Assembly: GCA_039602395.1 (NCBI GenBank)
Contig: JBCNJP010000007.1
Location: forward strand, 121,616,957 to 121,680,956
Source of the DNA: Deinandra increscens subsp. villosa
Lineage: Eukaryota > Streptophyta > Magnoliopsida > Asterales > Asteraceae
DNA: 64,000 nt
Direction of reading: 5' to 3'
The first letter of the stretch is position 1. Each line of letters opens with the position of its first letter. Of the stretch, positions 1 through 9,269 are shown piece after piece. Both the position numbers and the translations under genes were made by a program. Under the pieces are notes generated by a model. The model did not search any database. It was not told the DNA's origin and saw nothing but the letters and a program-made list of their open reading frames with translations.

Positions 1-805
1 TAATCTCAGAAAATTACCTCCTATTTAAAGCAAAATGTCACATCTCTTGGACGCCGAGAAAACAGTCACATCAGTAACCATATTTACCGTTTACACGCCG
101 TTAAAATGGCATCTTTTTGAATTTTAACAGCTGTCAAACTTATCCACAGCTGTTGAAATTCAAGGGGCAATTGTTGAGGGTGTATTTTCAGGATGCTCAC
201 AGGAAGCTCAGACAGTTCAGGAATCCTATTGTCATCTGAGAATCTCGTACATTCAGGTATCCTGATTGTTTTATTTTAACTAACCTTCATATTTTGCCAC
301 ATGTCTATTTGACCAGGTATTACCGGAATCATCAACGACCTCCGAAACTTACGCTCCAGCTGAAGAAGATCGTGGACCAAGTGAATGGAGAGGCCTCTAA
401 CGGTCGAGTTAGTTGGACGATAGGATCCCGGGAATCCCGGAAAGTTAGTTATCATTGTATTTGTTATATAAATCGAGGATTCGATCAGTAGGAACACACA
501 ATTACACTCGCACACTGGTTTCTCTACACGAATTATTGTATCACTTAGCTCTGATCGATCAAACCTCCAACCTGTTGTAACAAATCATTTGATAATTAAT
601 AACATTGACTTGGTGGCGGTTTCCAGCCGGCACCCGAGGTTTTTATCCAGGATTCCTAGAGGCAACTCGAAGGACTCTGGAGTTTTCCTCGCTAAAATCC
701 TTGTGTTATCATCCCAACTTGGATTACTTGCTCACTTGATAGTTAAGCACACTACCTCACAATCTAAGTTTGGAATACAGGATTCTCGAGTGAATTTTTG
801 ACCAA
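1..805 (+). mobile_element. 3' end of a plus-strand LTR retrotransposon (internal tail plus LTR) inserted in a copia element
   Basis: A purine-rich tract (AAGGGGCAAT, about 162-171) sits directly before a TG at 172, as a polypurine tract sits before a 3' LTR. A TATA-like box (TATATAAAT, about 463-471) lies inside, and the block ends in CA at 805. From 806 the sequence is minus-strand copia coding sequence that breaks off in mid-domain. The simplest reading is a plus-strand element whose LTR is about 172-805 and whose body lies to the left of the window. The other LTR and the target duplication cannot be seen, so family and exact borders are inferred. No coding domain is visible in 1-171. Confidence 0.45.
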
Positions 806-3800
806 AACAATAATCAACTCTTACACTTCCCTGCTCCAAGATTTCCCTTATGAAATGAAGTTTCACATTTATGTGCTTACTTCTTTCATGAAATACATGG
901 TGCTTTGACAACTGGATAGCACCCATATTGTCACAATTTATAACTGCATCAGTATCTGCAAAACCAAGCTCCCCTAACAACCCTTTGAGCCAGATTGCTT
1001 CCTTCACAGCTTCTGTTAGAGCTACAAACTCAGATTCAGTAGTTGACAGAGCTACAACCTTTTGTAATGAGGCCTTCCAACTTACAGTCCCGCCTAACAC
1101 TTGAAAAATGTAGCCTGTAGTAGACCTTCCTCTATCAGGGTCCTTAGCAAAATCACTGTCTACAAAACCTAAAACATTTGGCTTGTCTACATGATTCTGC
1201 CCAAACACTATCCCAACTTCTCTTGTACCATTCAAGTACCTTAGAAGCCATTTCACCCCCTCCCAATGCATTTTCCCAGGATTACTTAAGTACCTACTCA
1301 AAATGCTCACAGCATTACCTATATCAGGCCTAGTGCAAATCATCAAATACATCAAGCATCCTACTGCATTGGCATATGGAACCTTAGACATAGATTCCCT
1401 TTCTGAATCATCCTTGGGACAGTCATTTAATGACAGTTTGAAATGCATGCCCAATGGTACAGAAACATGCTTACTATCATCCATATAGAAACACTTCAAA
1501 ACCTTCTTTATGTAACTGGTTTGAGTCAGCTTTATCTCTCTCTTGGCTCTATCTCTTGTAATCTCCATACCAAGAATCTTCTTAGCTTCACCAAGCTCCT
1601 TCATCTCAAACTCTGCCATCAACATCTTCTTTGTATCCTCTATTTCCTGCACATTATTACTTGCAACCAACATATCATCAACATATAACAGAAGATATAT
1701 AAATTTGTTTATACCAGTTTCCTTATAATAAAAACAGCAATCATAATTGCTTCTTTTGAAACCATGAGCCAAGATGTGGTTATCAAACCTTTGATACCAC
1801 ATCCTGGGCGATTGTTTCAAACCATACAAGGATTTATTTAATAAACAAACTTTATTACTTCCCTGTTCATAACCTGGTGGTTGCTTCATGTAGATCTTTT
1901 CTTCCAAATATCCATGTAAAAACGCAGTCTTTACATCTAATTGTTGAAGTTCAAGATCCTGCACAGCAACAATAGATAACAAAATTCTAATGGACTTGTG
2001 TTTTACAACTGGTGAAAAAACCTCATTGTAATCTATGCCAGCTTTCTGAGTAAACCCTTTAGCTACAAGTCTTGCCTTATATCTAGGTGGTTCCCCTGGC
2101 ATACCCTCCTTTAACTTGTACAACCATTTACAGTCTACAAGCTTATGATCTACAGGTTTATCCACTAAAGTCCAAGTTTGATTTTTCCATAATGAATTCA
2201 TCTCCTCATTCATAGTAGCAATCCAATTCTTACTTTCAGATGACTCTAATGCCTCAGCATAACTCATAGGGTCATTGTGCTCACCTTGGCCTACCACACT
2301 AAACACAAAAGCTGACACATTGTCATCATCTCTATACTTAATTGGTTTGACAATTTTCCTCCTAGCCCTATTTTGAGCTAAGCTAGGCACTTGTTCAACC
2401 TGCCTATGTGAGCTATCTGGTTCAGTACTCATACTAGTCTCAGTTGAACTAGTAGGCTCCACCTCAGGTTGAACCTGTTCACCCCTGGTAATATCAATGT
2501 CTACCTCTACTTCTTTTGTCTTCAGAGTATCCTTATAGTAAACTTCCTCATTGAAAGTTACATCTCTACTTACTATGATCTTAGGTCCCTCATTATCTAA
2601 TCTCAACAGCCTGTACCCCTTAGTTCCTGCAGGATATCCAAGTACCACACACTTAACAGCCCTGGGCTCTAATTTACCCTGTTTAACATGTGCATATCCT
2701 ATAGTACCAAACACCCTAAGGTGGCTATACCCTGGTTTTTCTCCTGTCCAGACTTCTAATGGAGACTTCATATCAATAGCACTAGATGGAGACCTATTTA
2801 CAAGATAGGTTGCTGTATTTAAAGCTTCAGCCCAAAACTTTTTAGGCAAACCTGAACTCAGAAGCAGACATCTAACTTTGTTTAACAAAGTTCTATTCAT
2901 TCTTTCTGCAAGACCATTTTGCTGCGGATTACCTGGGACAGTCAAATGCCTAGTTATCCCATTATTCCTGCAAAACTGGTCAAACAAATGATTACAGAAC
3001 TCTAGCCCATTATCAGTTCTAAGTTTCTTAACTTTCCTATCAGTTTGAGTTTCTACAAGAACTTTCCATTCTTTAAACCTAACAAATGTCTCATCTTTAG
3101 ACTTCAAAGTATAGGTCCATACTTTCCTTGAATGATCATCTATTAAAGATAAAAAATATCTAGCTCCACCTGCTGACATAGTTCTTGCTGGCCCCCACAA
3201 GTCAGCATGGATATAATCCAAAATCCCTTTAGTCTTATGTGTACTCCTGTTAAACCTTACTTTGTGAGATTTTGCAAGTATACAATTCTCACAAAACCCA
3301 TGTTCAATACTATCCAGCATATCTAATGACCCTGCCTTCTTTAGTTCTAGAAGACCTTGAGAACTTATGTGACCCATTCTCCTATGCCATAAACTAGCAC
3401 TCTTTTCACTAGTATGCACCTGTGACACATTTGCTTCAACAACACTTTTGCCTAGACCATCAAGAAAATACACTTGATTTCCCTGTCTAGTACCAGTCAT
3501 CAAAACTAAACTTCCTTTAACAACTCTTGCCCTGCCATCTTTAAGGGTCACCTGACATCCCTCATTTTCCATAGTTCCTAAAGAGACTAAATTCCTTTTT
3601 AACTCTGGTATATATCTAGCCTCTTTAAGAGTAACTGTGGATCCATTTCCTAATTTCAATTCTATAGTCCCAACTCCTCTTATGTGACACTCTCTGTCAT
3701 CACCCATTCTAACTGGTCCCATACTTTTATACTCTAAATTCTTGAAGTATTCTTTATGTGGAGTCATATGATAGCTACACCCTGAGTCAAGTATCCAATC

Positions 3801-4649
3801 TAAACTATTCATACTATCAGATACAACCAAGACATCAGCACTATCATATCCTTCACTTACACTACCAGTTGGACTAGAATTACCTTTGTTTTTGAATTCA
3901 GATTTCTTTCTTTTCCACTCAGGGCAATCTTTCTTAAAATGATGTTCAGACTGGCAAACAAAACACCTCCTCTTTGTTTTTGACTTTGATCTAGCACCAG
4001 GCTTGAACTTGCCTTTGTTCCCTTTCACTTCTGGTCTTCCTCTCATCAAGAGTACTTCTGTTCCTTCTTCTTTCACTTCACTATTCCTTTTGTGCAGTTC
4101 CTTGGAGTTCAAAGCTGCAAGAACCTCCTCCATAGTTAAAGTATCCCTGCCAAACATTAGTGTATCAACCAAATTTTCATAGTTATTTGGTAAAGAAGAC
4201 AGAAATAGGATAGCCTTATCTTCGTTCTCTATAGACACATCAATGTTCTCTAAATCCAAAGTTAGCCGGTTGAATTCATCAATGTGGCTCTCCAATGATG
4301 CTCCTGATGTCATCTTGAAAGAATATAACCTTTTCTTCAAGTATAACCGGTTAGCCAGAGACTTTATCATGTACAATTTCTCTAGCTTTGCCCAAACATC
4401 AGGTGCAGTCAATTCTTTGGAAACCTCCCGCAATACCCTATCTCCCAGGCATAGGATAATTGTTGAGTGTGCCTTTTCCATCGTTTCTTTCTTCTTCTTA
4501 TCGGTCAAAGTTTCCGGCAGGTTATCTTCCCCTTTCAACGCATCCACAAGACCTTGATGTACCAAGATAGCCCTCATCTTCAATCGCCATAGATTGAAGT
4601 CGTTGTGGCCGTCAAATTTATCGATATCAAACCTCGCCGTTGAGCTCAT
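732..4649 (-). CDS. Ty1/copia gag-pol polyprotein (3' truncated)
   Basis: The frame of 1305 codons encodes the element's own replication proteins. Visible segments: UBN2-type gag (residues about 20-190), a CCHC zinc knuckle (C229, C232, H237, C242), the aspartic protease motif LDSG (287-290), the pre-integrase HHCC region (LWHRRMGH... then CENC), the integrase core with a GLAERMN segment, reverse transcriptase with YVDDM near residue 990, and RNase H with DSDFAKDPDRGRSTTGY near 1166. The last about 25 residues (after VRVDY) do not resemble copia RNase H and come from the neighbouring inserted LTR, so true homology ends near 808. The ATG at 4649 begins a typical copia gag start (MSSTARFDIDKFDG). 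It is closely similar in style to the decayed pol at 61.5-63.5 kb. Confidence 0.92.
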   Translation of the reverse strand: MSSTARFDIDKFDGHNDFNLWRLKMRAILVHQGLVDALKGEDNLPETLTDKKKKETMEKAHSTIILCLGDRVLREVSKELTAPDVWAKLEKLYMIKSLANRLYLKKRLYSFKMTSGASLESHIDEFNRLTLDLENIDVSIENEDKAILFLSSLPNNYENLVDTLMFGRDTLTMEEVLAALNSKELHKRNSEVKEEGTEVLLMRGRPEVKGNKGKFKPGARSKSKTKRRCFVCQSEHHFKKDCPEWKRKKSEFKNKGNSSPTGSVSEGYDSADVLVVSDSMNSLDWILDSGCSYHMTPHKEYFKNLEYKSMGPVRMGDDRECHIRGVGTIELKLGNGSTVTLKEARYIPELKRNLVSLGTMENEGCQVTLKDGRARVVKGSLVLMTGTRQGNQVYFLDGLGKSVVEANVSQVHTSEKSASLWHRRMGHISSQGLLELKKAGSLDMLDSIEHGFCENCILAKSHKVRFNRSTHKTKGILDYIHADLWGPARTMSAGGARYFLSLIDDHSRKVWTYTLKSKDETFVRFKEWKVLVETQTDRKVKKLRTDNGLEFCNHLFDQFCRNNGITRHLTVPGNPQQNGLAERMNRTLLNKVRCLLLSSGLPKKFWAEALNTATYLVNRSPSSAIDMKSPLEVWTGEKPGYSHLRVFGTIGYAHVKQGKLEPRAVKCVVLGYPAGTKGYRLLRLDNEGPKIIVSRDVTFNEEVYYKDTLKTKEVEVDIDITRGEQVQPEVEPTSSTETSMSTEPDSSHRQVEQVPSLAQNRARRKIVKPIKYRDDDNVSAFVFSVVGQGEHNDPMSYAEALESSESKNWIATMNEEMNSLWKNQTWTLVDKPVDHKLVDCKWLYKLKEGMPGEPPRYKARLVAKGFTQKAGIDYNEVFSPVVKHKSIRILLSIVAVQDLELQQLDVKTAFLHGYLEEKIYMKQPPGYEQGSNKVCLLNKSLYGLKQSPRMWYQRFDNHILAHGFKRSNYDCCFYYKETGINKFIYLLLYVDDMLVASNNVQEIEDTKKMLMAEFEMKELGEAKKILGMEITRDRAKREIKLTQTSYIKKVLKCFYMDDSKHVSVPLGMHFKLSLNDCPKDDSERESMSKVPYANAVGCLMYLMICTRPDIGNAVSILSRYLSNPGKMHWEGVKWLLRYLNGTREVGIVFGQNHVDKPNVLGFVDSDFAKDPDRGRSTTGYIFQVLGGTVSWKASLQKVVALSTTESEFVALTEAVKEAIWLKGLLGELGFADTDAVINCDNMGAIQLSKHHVFHERSKHINVKLHFIREILEQGSVRVDYCFGQKFTRESCIPNLDCEVVCLTIK

Positions 4650-4711
4650 CGTCTTCAGTTGATCAGCCAGCCGCTGATTCCTTCGTCAATTCGTCCAAAA
4701 TCGAGCACGAG

Positions 4712-4723
4712 GCTCTGATACCA
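4712..4723 (-). other. Primer binding site, tRNA-iMet
   Basis: Read on the minus strand the 12 bases are TGGTATCAGAGC, the standard complement of the 3' end of plant initiator tRNA-Met. They lie 2 bases inside the 5' LTR, which fixes both the orientation and the LTR border of the copia element. Confidence 0.92.
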
Positions 4724-4725
4724 AT

Positions 4726-5093
4726 TGTGAGATAAATTGGATTCAATCGACGAATACAAACAAGAACAAACAATCAAATTGAACAAAAATGATCATTGAT
4801 CTTATCAACCAAAACGATAGTATTACAAAGATGAAAGAAACTGAAAATTGAGAATGGTATGAAAATGAACTGAGTCGATCCCCTTCTGCTGCTCTCTAAC
4901 AGCTTATTAACCCCCTAAACTAGCCGTTAACAACCATTAACGAAACTATTTGCATTTGATACAACTCCAGTCCCTAACCTTAAAGTTTCAGCCAATTTAC
5001 AGTTTCTACCCAAACTATAATAAACTCAATTAAAGTCAACAAAGGTTGACCAAAACACTTAGTAATCACAAACACACTTGATAAATCTCAACA
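4726..5093 (-). repeat. 5' LTR of the copia element
   Basis: The block of 368 bp starts TGTGAGATAA and ends CTCAACA on the plus strand, giving the TG...CA form and imperfect terminal inverted repeats (TGTGAGAT versus TGTTGAGAT on the other strand). It abuts the primer site at 4712-4723. No partner LTR is in the window, so the right border rests on the inverted repeat only. Confidence 0.75.
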
Positions 5094-5700
5094 TCATCAC
5101 ATATCAGCGGTTCAATGAACTTACATATGCTAATGTGCATCAACTTACCAAATGTATTATGACTCACCTAAGTTTAACTAGTAACAACCTTGTTAACTAA
5201 CACTTTGTATATGAGGCCATAATCTAATCCTCACAGCTAGTACACTTGATATTTAATCATAGGTTCTTTTCCTTTTCGTTTATGACCAACATCGATTTTT
5301 GCGGATTTGGATCGTAGTTTTTGTCACCGGTTGAGGAATAGATGGCTTCATCAATCATTGAAGTGTAATCACCTTCATGATCATTGTTGCATTGGTTGTA
5401 GTCTTCCTGGCCTCGGTTGGTTATCAGGCATGTGGCTCTGATATCACCCTATTGCCTAGATTCATGTTGAGATTATCCATAATCAAATGAACAAAGTTTA
5501 CGAGTTTAAGAAATAATACTAATAGACTGATCTTCCATTCAAAAGATAAAAATACAAAAGCAATCGACATTTCTTTCTGGAGTTCAATTGACCTTATATA
5601 CAAACTGGAACGACCCGGCCTTTTGCCTTTTGATGAAACAATGCCTACTAATGACATTAAACAGTTAATCATGTTTAACTTCTATATATATTAAAAGATA
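5094..5700 (-). other. Probable LTR-retrotransposon debris with a decayed primer site
   Basis: No gene is seen. At 5434-5448 the minus strand reads GGTGATATCAGAGCC, a mutated form of the tRNA-Met primer site used by copia and some gypsy elements. That suggests the end of an LTR to its right and a short leader to its left. No matching LTR, polypurine tract or pol domain was found. Short frames here (for example the minus-strand frame at 5424-5672) look fortuitous. Confidence 0.35.
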
Positions 5701-5919
5701 AATGATTTTTAGTGACTGAAAAAATTCATAAAAGTATAAAAAGAGTCACTAAAGCCATTAAAACTTTTTTCCTTTTGAAATAAAAACTGTCACTATTGAA
5801 ACGATCGCTATATGTCTATTTTGACTAAAAAATTGAGTCACAATAGGTATGAAACGTTTAGCGACTAATGTTTCAGTCACTATAGGTTATATGAAAAAGT
5901 TATGAAAATGTCTTTTTTT

Positions 5920-6027
5920 TTACTTTAACTTCAGTCACTAAAAGTCCAATATTATTTTTACTTTAACTTCTGTCACTAAAAGTCTAATATTTTTTTACTT
6001 TAACTTAGTCACTAAAAGTCCAAATAT
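5920..6027 (+). repeat. Three tandem copies of a ~36-bp unit
   Basis: The unit contains TTTACTTTAACTTCAGTCAC followed by TAAAAGTCCAATAT and is repeated three times with small changes (about 5920-5954, 5955-5992, 5993-6027). Inverted and direct relatives of its AGTGACT core are scattered from 5708 to 5890. Such clustered AGTGACT/AGTCACT motifs resemble subterminal repeats of CACTA-type DNA transposons, but no terminus was found nearby. Confidence 0.7.
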
Positions 6028-6479
6028 TTTATTTGCTACTGGTGTACGTGTGGTCTATATAAAAATATGACAATTTTAGTAACATCTTTTGTACATAAGC
6101 TAATAAATTTGTAAAACTTTGATTAACTACGACTACTATTTCACCATATAACACGGACAAGTGCACCCATCGTGGAGCAATATAGCAATGATAAGTTGAC
6201 CAATGGTTGTTCAAGGACACAAGAAAAATAAGGCTTTTGACAATAAATCTTCTATTAACAACTTAACCGGGATTTTAAAATATATATAGGAGTGGTTGAA
6301 GTTGTATGAAAACATAAAATTAAATAAAAATTGGTTTTGTCTTAATAATCTTTATAGAGGATAATATTACTTGAGAATACTAACTAATGGTAAAATTAAT
6401 AAAGTAATAATTTACATGCTTGCCTTAAGATTATTACTCTTCAGATGAGGATGACTGTTTTTCAGCCTAGAATCCTTTC

Positions 6480-6960
6480 TCACGTTCCTCTCGTCTCCCT
6501 ATAAGGATCGTGAGAGGACCGCCCTGGGAGTAATGAACAAAGTAAGCGCATATGCCAAATAGTTTTAGGGCCCGATGGGTCGTCGGTGCCGTTACACTCG
6601 AATACGTTGTTATGAACCAGCAGGGGAACAACCCACGCATCGGAGTAATTTATTATGAAAATTATCTTAAAGGGACTAAGGTCTGTTTTCTCCATGCACC
6701 GCTTTCGCATAAACATGGAAAGTTGTAACCAGAACCAAGTTCACAAACATGTATCTCACCGACTTTCATGAAGTGACAAAATATTTCTAATCCCAATCAC
6801 AACCAATACCTTCATGTCGTATTTAGCATGAAAGCCGTGTTTGTTTACAAAGACATAGAAACTCATGGATGTTTTGCTTTGCATGGAGAGCCGGTCACCG
6901 TTAGGATCATGCATCGTCCCCCAGTCCGGTGTCACAATTCCGACTAATGAGTTTTTGACT
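6480..6960 (-). pseudogene. Unidentified gene-like fragment, two exon-like pieces
   Basis: I do not recognise this gene. On the minus strand an open stretch (about 6960-6800) ends in residues SMSFYVFVNKHGFHAKYDMK and is followed by AAG|GTATTGG, a plausible splice donor. A second open stretch (6716-6480) reads MRKRCMEKTDLSPF and later NVFECNGTDDPSGPKTIWHM. Base composition is richer in G+C than the surroundings. No start, no complete frame and no family assignment could be made. It could be a fragment of a host gene or of a transposon-captured exon. Confidence 0.3.
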
Positions 6961-7426
6961 TCTCAAATGGTCTACAATACGCAAGGCACGTTTGTTCTAT
7001 AAGGTTAATAATACATTTTCAATTTAAAAAAGTTTTCATAATTAAGTCATTTGTACTTACCTTAAGGTAACCACGTAAACTCATTTTACTATTTTACCAA
7101 AAGCTTGTTTTTCTCAAATAAGTGTAGGAGTTTAATCAAACATAAGTATAATTTTGAAGATTTGCTTAATAGAAGATGAGTAGTCCATAGACAAATTTTA
7201 AACAACTTCATATTTAGTGAAGATTCTTACAAATATATAGAGATTAAAAGACTAGAAAATCGAAAATAAGAAGAATAAAAACCACATTATTAAAATTATA
7301 TAATAAACAAAGAAACAAAAATCTCCACTCTAAACTCAAAAGATAGAGCATGCATAATTAAGTCCTGGTATATGCCTAAAAATTATATATAACAAACAGA
7401 ATTACAACTAAATGGACTTGTTATCA
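6961..7426. other. AT-rich stretch, nothing recognised
   Basis: There is no open frame of note, no terminal repeat and no similarity to other parts of the window that I could see. Confidence 0.5.
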
Positions 7427-7760
7427 CACTACAAATCATAATACAGAGGTGGGTCACATTGTTTAGTAACATATATACCAACTGTGAAATAGATAATGTG
7501 AGGCTCCCACTTCTTAAATGTTTATAAGTTAATTATCGAAGAGGTTTTGAAGGAATTGGGTCATTCCACTGATAAAAATAACAATTTCATGGCCAATAAA
7601 AGTCTACCAACTGTGAAATACATAATTTGAGCATATGCCAGAACTACTACACTAACTTGATTACCGAAGTGGGTGTTGATAGATAATGAAAAGAAGGACA
7701 TGATAAAAATAGCTTGTGACCCACTTCTAATTACAGAACCACTGAATGCATAAAGGGAGC
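7427..7760 (+). repeat. Candidate CACTA left terminus with subterminal motifs
   Basis: It begins CACTACAAATC. Variants of one motif recur in both directions: CAGAGGTGGGTCAC (about 7444), CTCCCACTTCTTA (about 7505), CGAAGTGGGT (about 7665) and GACCCACTTCTAATTAC (about 7720). A second repeated phrase, ACCAACTGTGAAATA, occurs at about 7478 and 7608. Clustered short repeats like these are where En/Spm transposases bind near termini. The opposite end is missing, so this is suggestive only. Confidence 0.45.
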
Positions 7761-7904
7761 AGCAAATTAGACCAAAAAATTGGATGCAGAAAGACTTGAT
7801 AAAAATAATGCAGGTACTAAAATGTTATTTAAAGTCTAAACTGGACAGCAAGAAGGCAAAGCCTAAAAACACAAATGACCACAAATAAGATTTGTAAGTA
7901 ACAA

Positions 7905-8230
7905 GATGGTGACCCGCCCGCGCTTCGCGGCGGGCCACCCATTTTCCAAAACGTCGTGGTCAAAGTCGAAAACTCTAAAAGTGATTTAAAAGTTGACCAC
8001 TTGCGCTTAAGTCTGAAAAAAATACCACATGTACATGACACGCGGCCTAACACCCATTTTTTAAAACGCTGTGAGCAAAGTCAAAAACTCTAAAAGTGGT
8101 CTGAAAGTTGACCACCGCGCGTTGCGGCGGGTCACCTTTTAACGACGCTTCGCGACGGGCCACCCATTTTCCGAAACGCCATGGTCAAAGTCGAAAACTC
8201 TAAAAGTGAATTAAAAGTTAACCACGTTTC
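7905..8230 (+). repeat. Three degenerate tandem copies of a ~115-bp unit
   Basis: The phrase CACCCATTTTCCAAAACG, followed by a GGTCAAAGTCGAAAACTC phrase and AAAAGTTGACCAC, recurs about every 113-115 bp (starting near 7935, 8049 and 8168). Copies are joined by GC-rich linkers such as CGCTTCGCGGCGGGCC. The region is more G+C-rich than its flanks. It lies in the candidate terminal part of the CACTA element. Confidence 0.7.
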
Positions 8231-8288
8231 GTAAAAACATTGGCCTAACACGTAGCCACGTATCGTCATACGTGACCTAACACATGAC

Positions 8289-8409
8289 CACGTGTCGCAA
8301 AAGCATTAACCTACATATGACACGTGTCAGGCCACGTAACCAATCTATTATTGAATGAACATGACACGTGTCATGTTATTAGTGGTGGAACATGACACGT
8401 GTCATGTTC
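8289..8409 (+). repeat. Cluster of G-box-centred palindromes
   Basis: Four CACGTG hexamers lie within 115 bp (8289, 8321, 8365, 8396). The first is isolated, the second sits in TGACACGTGTCA (8318-8329), the third in the perfect 20-bp palindrome AACATGACACGTGTCATGTT (8358-8377), and the fourth in a 22-bp extension of the same palindrome (8388-8409). Palindromes three and four are 31 bp apart centre to centre. CACGTG with ACGTGTC flanks is the classical plant G-box/ABRE core bound by bZIP and bHLH factors, but here it may simply be transposon subterminal sequence. Confidence 0.85.
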
Positions 8410-9269
8410 CTATTGGTTATCATATGAATAGTGGATTTTGAGTGTGGACCACCCATTCATTATTGTAAATATATATAATTTACCTTTGAGAATGGATAGA
8501 CAGATACTAAGAAGAAAAACACTCATGCAACATGTGAAAAATAAGAAGATAACATCAGTGGTTTTGTATAAGTTTCTTGCTCCCTTTATGAGGCAACAAA
8601 AACTCAATATATATTCAATGCAACTACCAGATAGCAATATGGATATCAAAAAATTGTAACATCAATGAGTTATGTGAACTCAGGCAATAATTAGGCACAT
8701 AAACTATGGAAACTAAGAATCTAACCTTCTGTTGTAGTAATTGTAAAATAGCATGCGCATAGATGAAGATATACATAAACAATGATCAATGTGCATACCC
8801 TTTTAAAACATCAAGTAAGCAGGTTACATAAATAATAACCTTGCAAATAATTCTTTTAATTAAACCAAACAGTAGAAATTTAATTACCTTACATAGGGGT
8901 TTAGGCATACTTGAATTACTAAAACCATAAGTCCATAACCAATCGGGTTACTCTTGCGGTCTTCAATAACTATTGCATAAAATACAAAAAACAAATGAAT
9001 ATCACACCATACAATGCTCACTAGCACATTTGTTAATAGAAAAATTAGATTGAATGACTTGCACGAGATGATGTTGGGTTTCTGTAATATCACACTCATG
9101 GCAAAAGAAGAAATAAAGTAATGCATGCAAGAAAAAAGGGAGAGATGAATAATACTACCTGCTATGACTTGCACGAGATGATGTTAGGTTTCCTATACAA
9201 CAACGATGAATCATTAGCAACCTGAAATTATTTGGAGTTAAAAAAATATCAATATGCAATCAAATACGA
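8410..9269. other. Non-coding stretch with one short direct repeat
   Basis: No gene is seen. ATGACTTGCACGAGATGATG is present at 9054-9073 and again at 9164-9183, 110 bp apart, each continuing for a few similar bases. Short frames here have no recognisable content. Confidence 0.6.

Larger units (their letters stand above)
806..5093 (-). mobile_element. Ty1/copia LTR retrotransposon, 3' end cut off by another element
   Basis: In minus-strand order: a 5' LTR (4726-5093), a tRNA-iMet primer binding site, and one continuous gag-pol reading frame in the copia order gag, protease, integrase, reverse transcriptase, RNase H. The 3' LTR is absent because RNase H coding stops matching its family near 808, where another LTR begins. 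The missing 3' end is expected to the left of the window, beyond the inserted element. The open frame through all preserved codons suggests the element was still recent when interrupted. Confidence 0.9.

Noticed and set aside
4712..4723. Sequences complementary to tRNA-Met and tRNA-Asp (4712, 41359, 53361) as tRNA genes
   Set aside because: Only 12-20 bases match, each next to an LTR; they are primer binding sites and no cloverleaf is present.
8289..8409. G-box cluster as the promoter of a nearby gene
   Set aside because: No gene follows on either strand within a reasonable distance; it sits within a decayed transposon.
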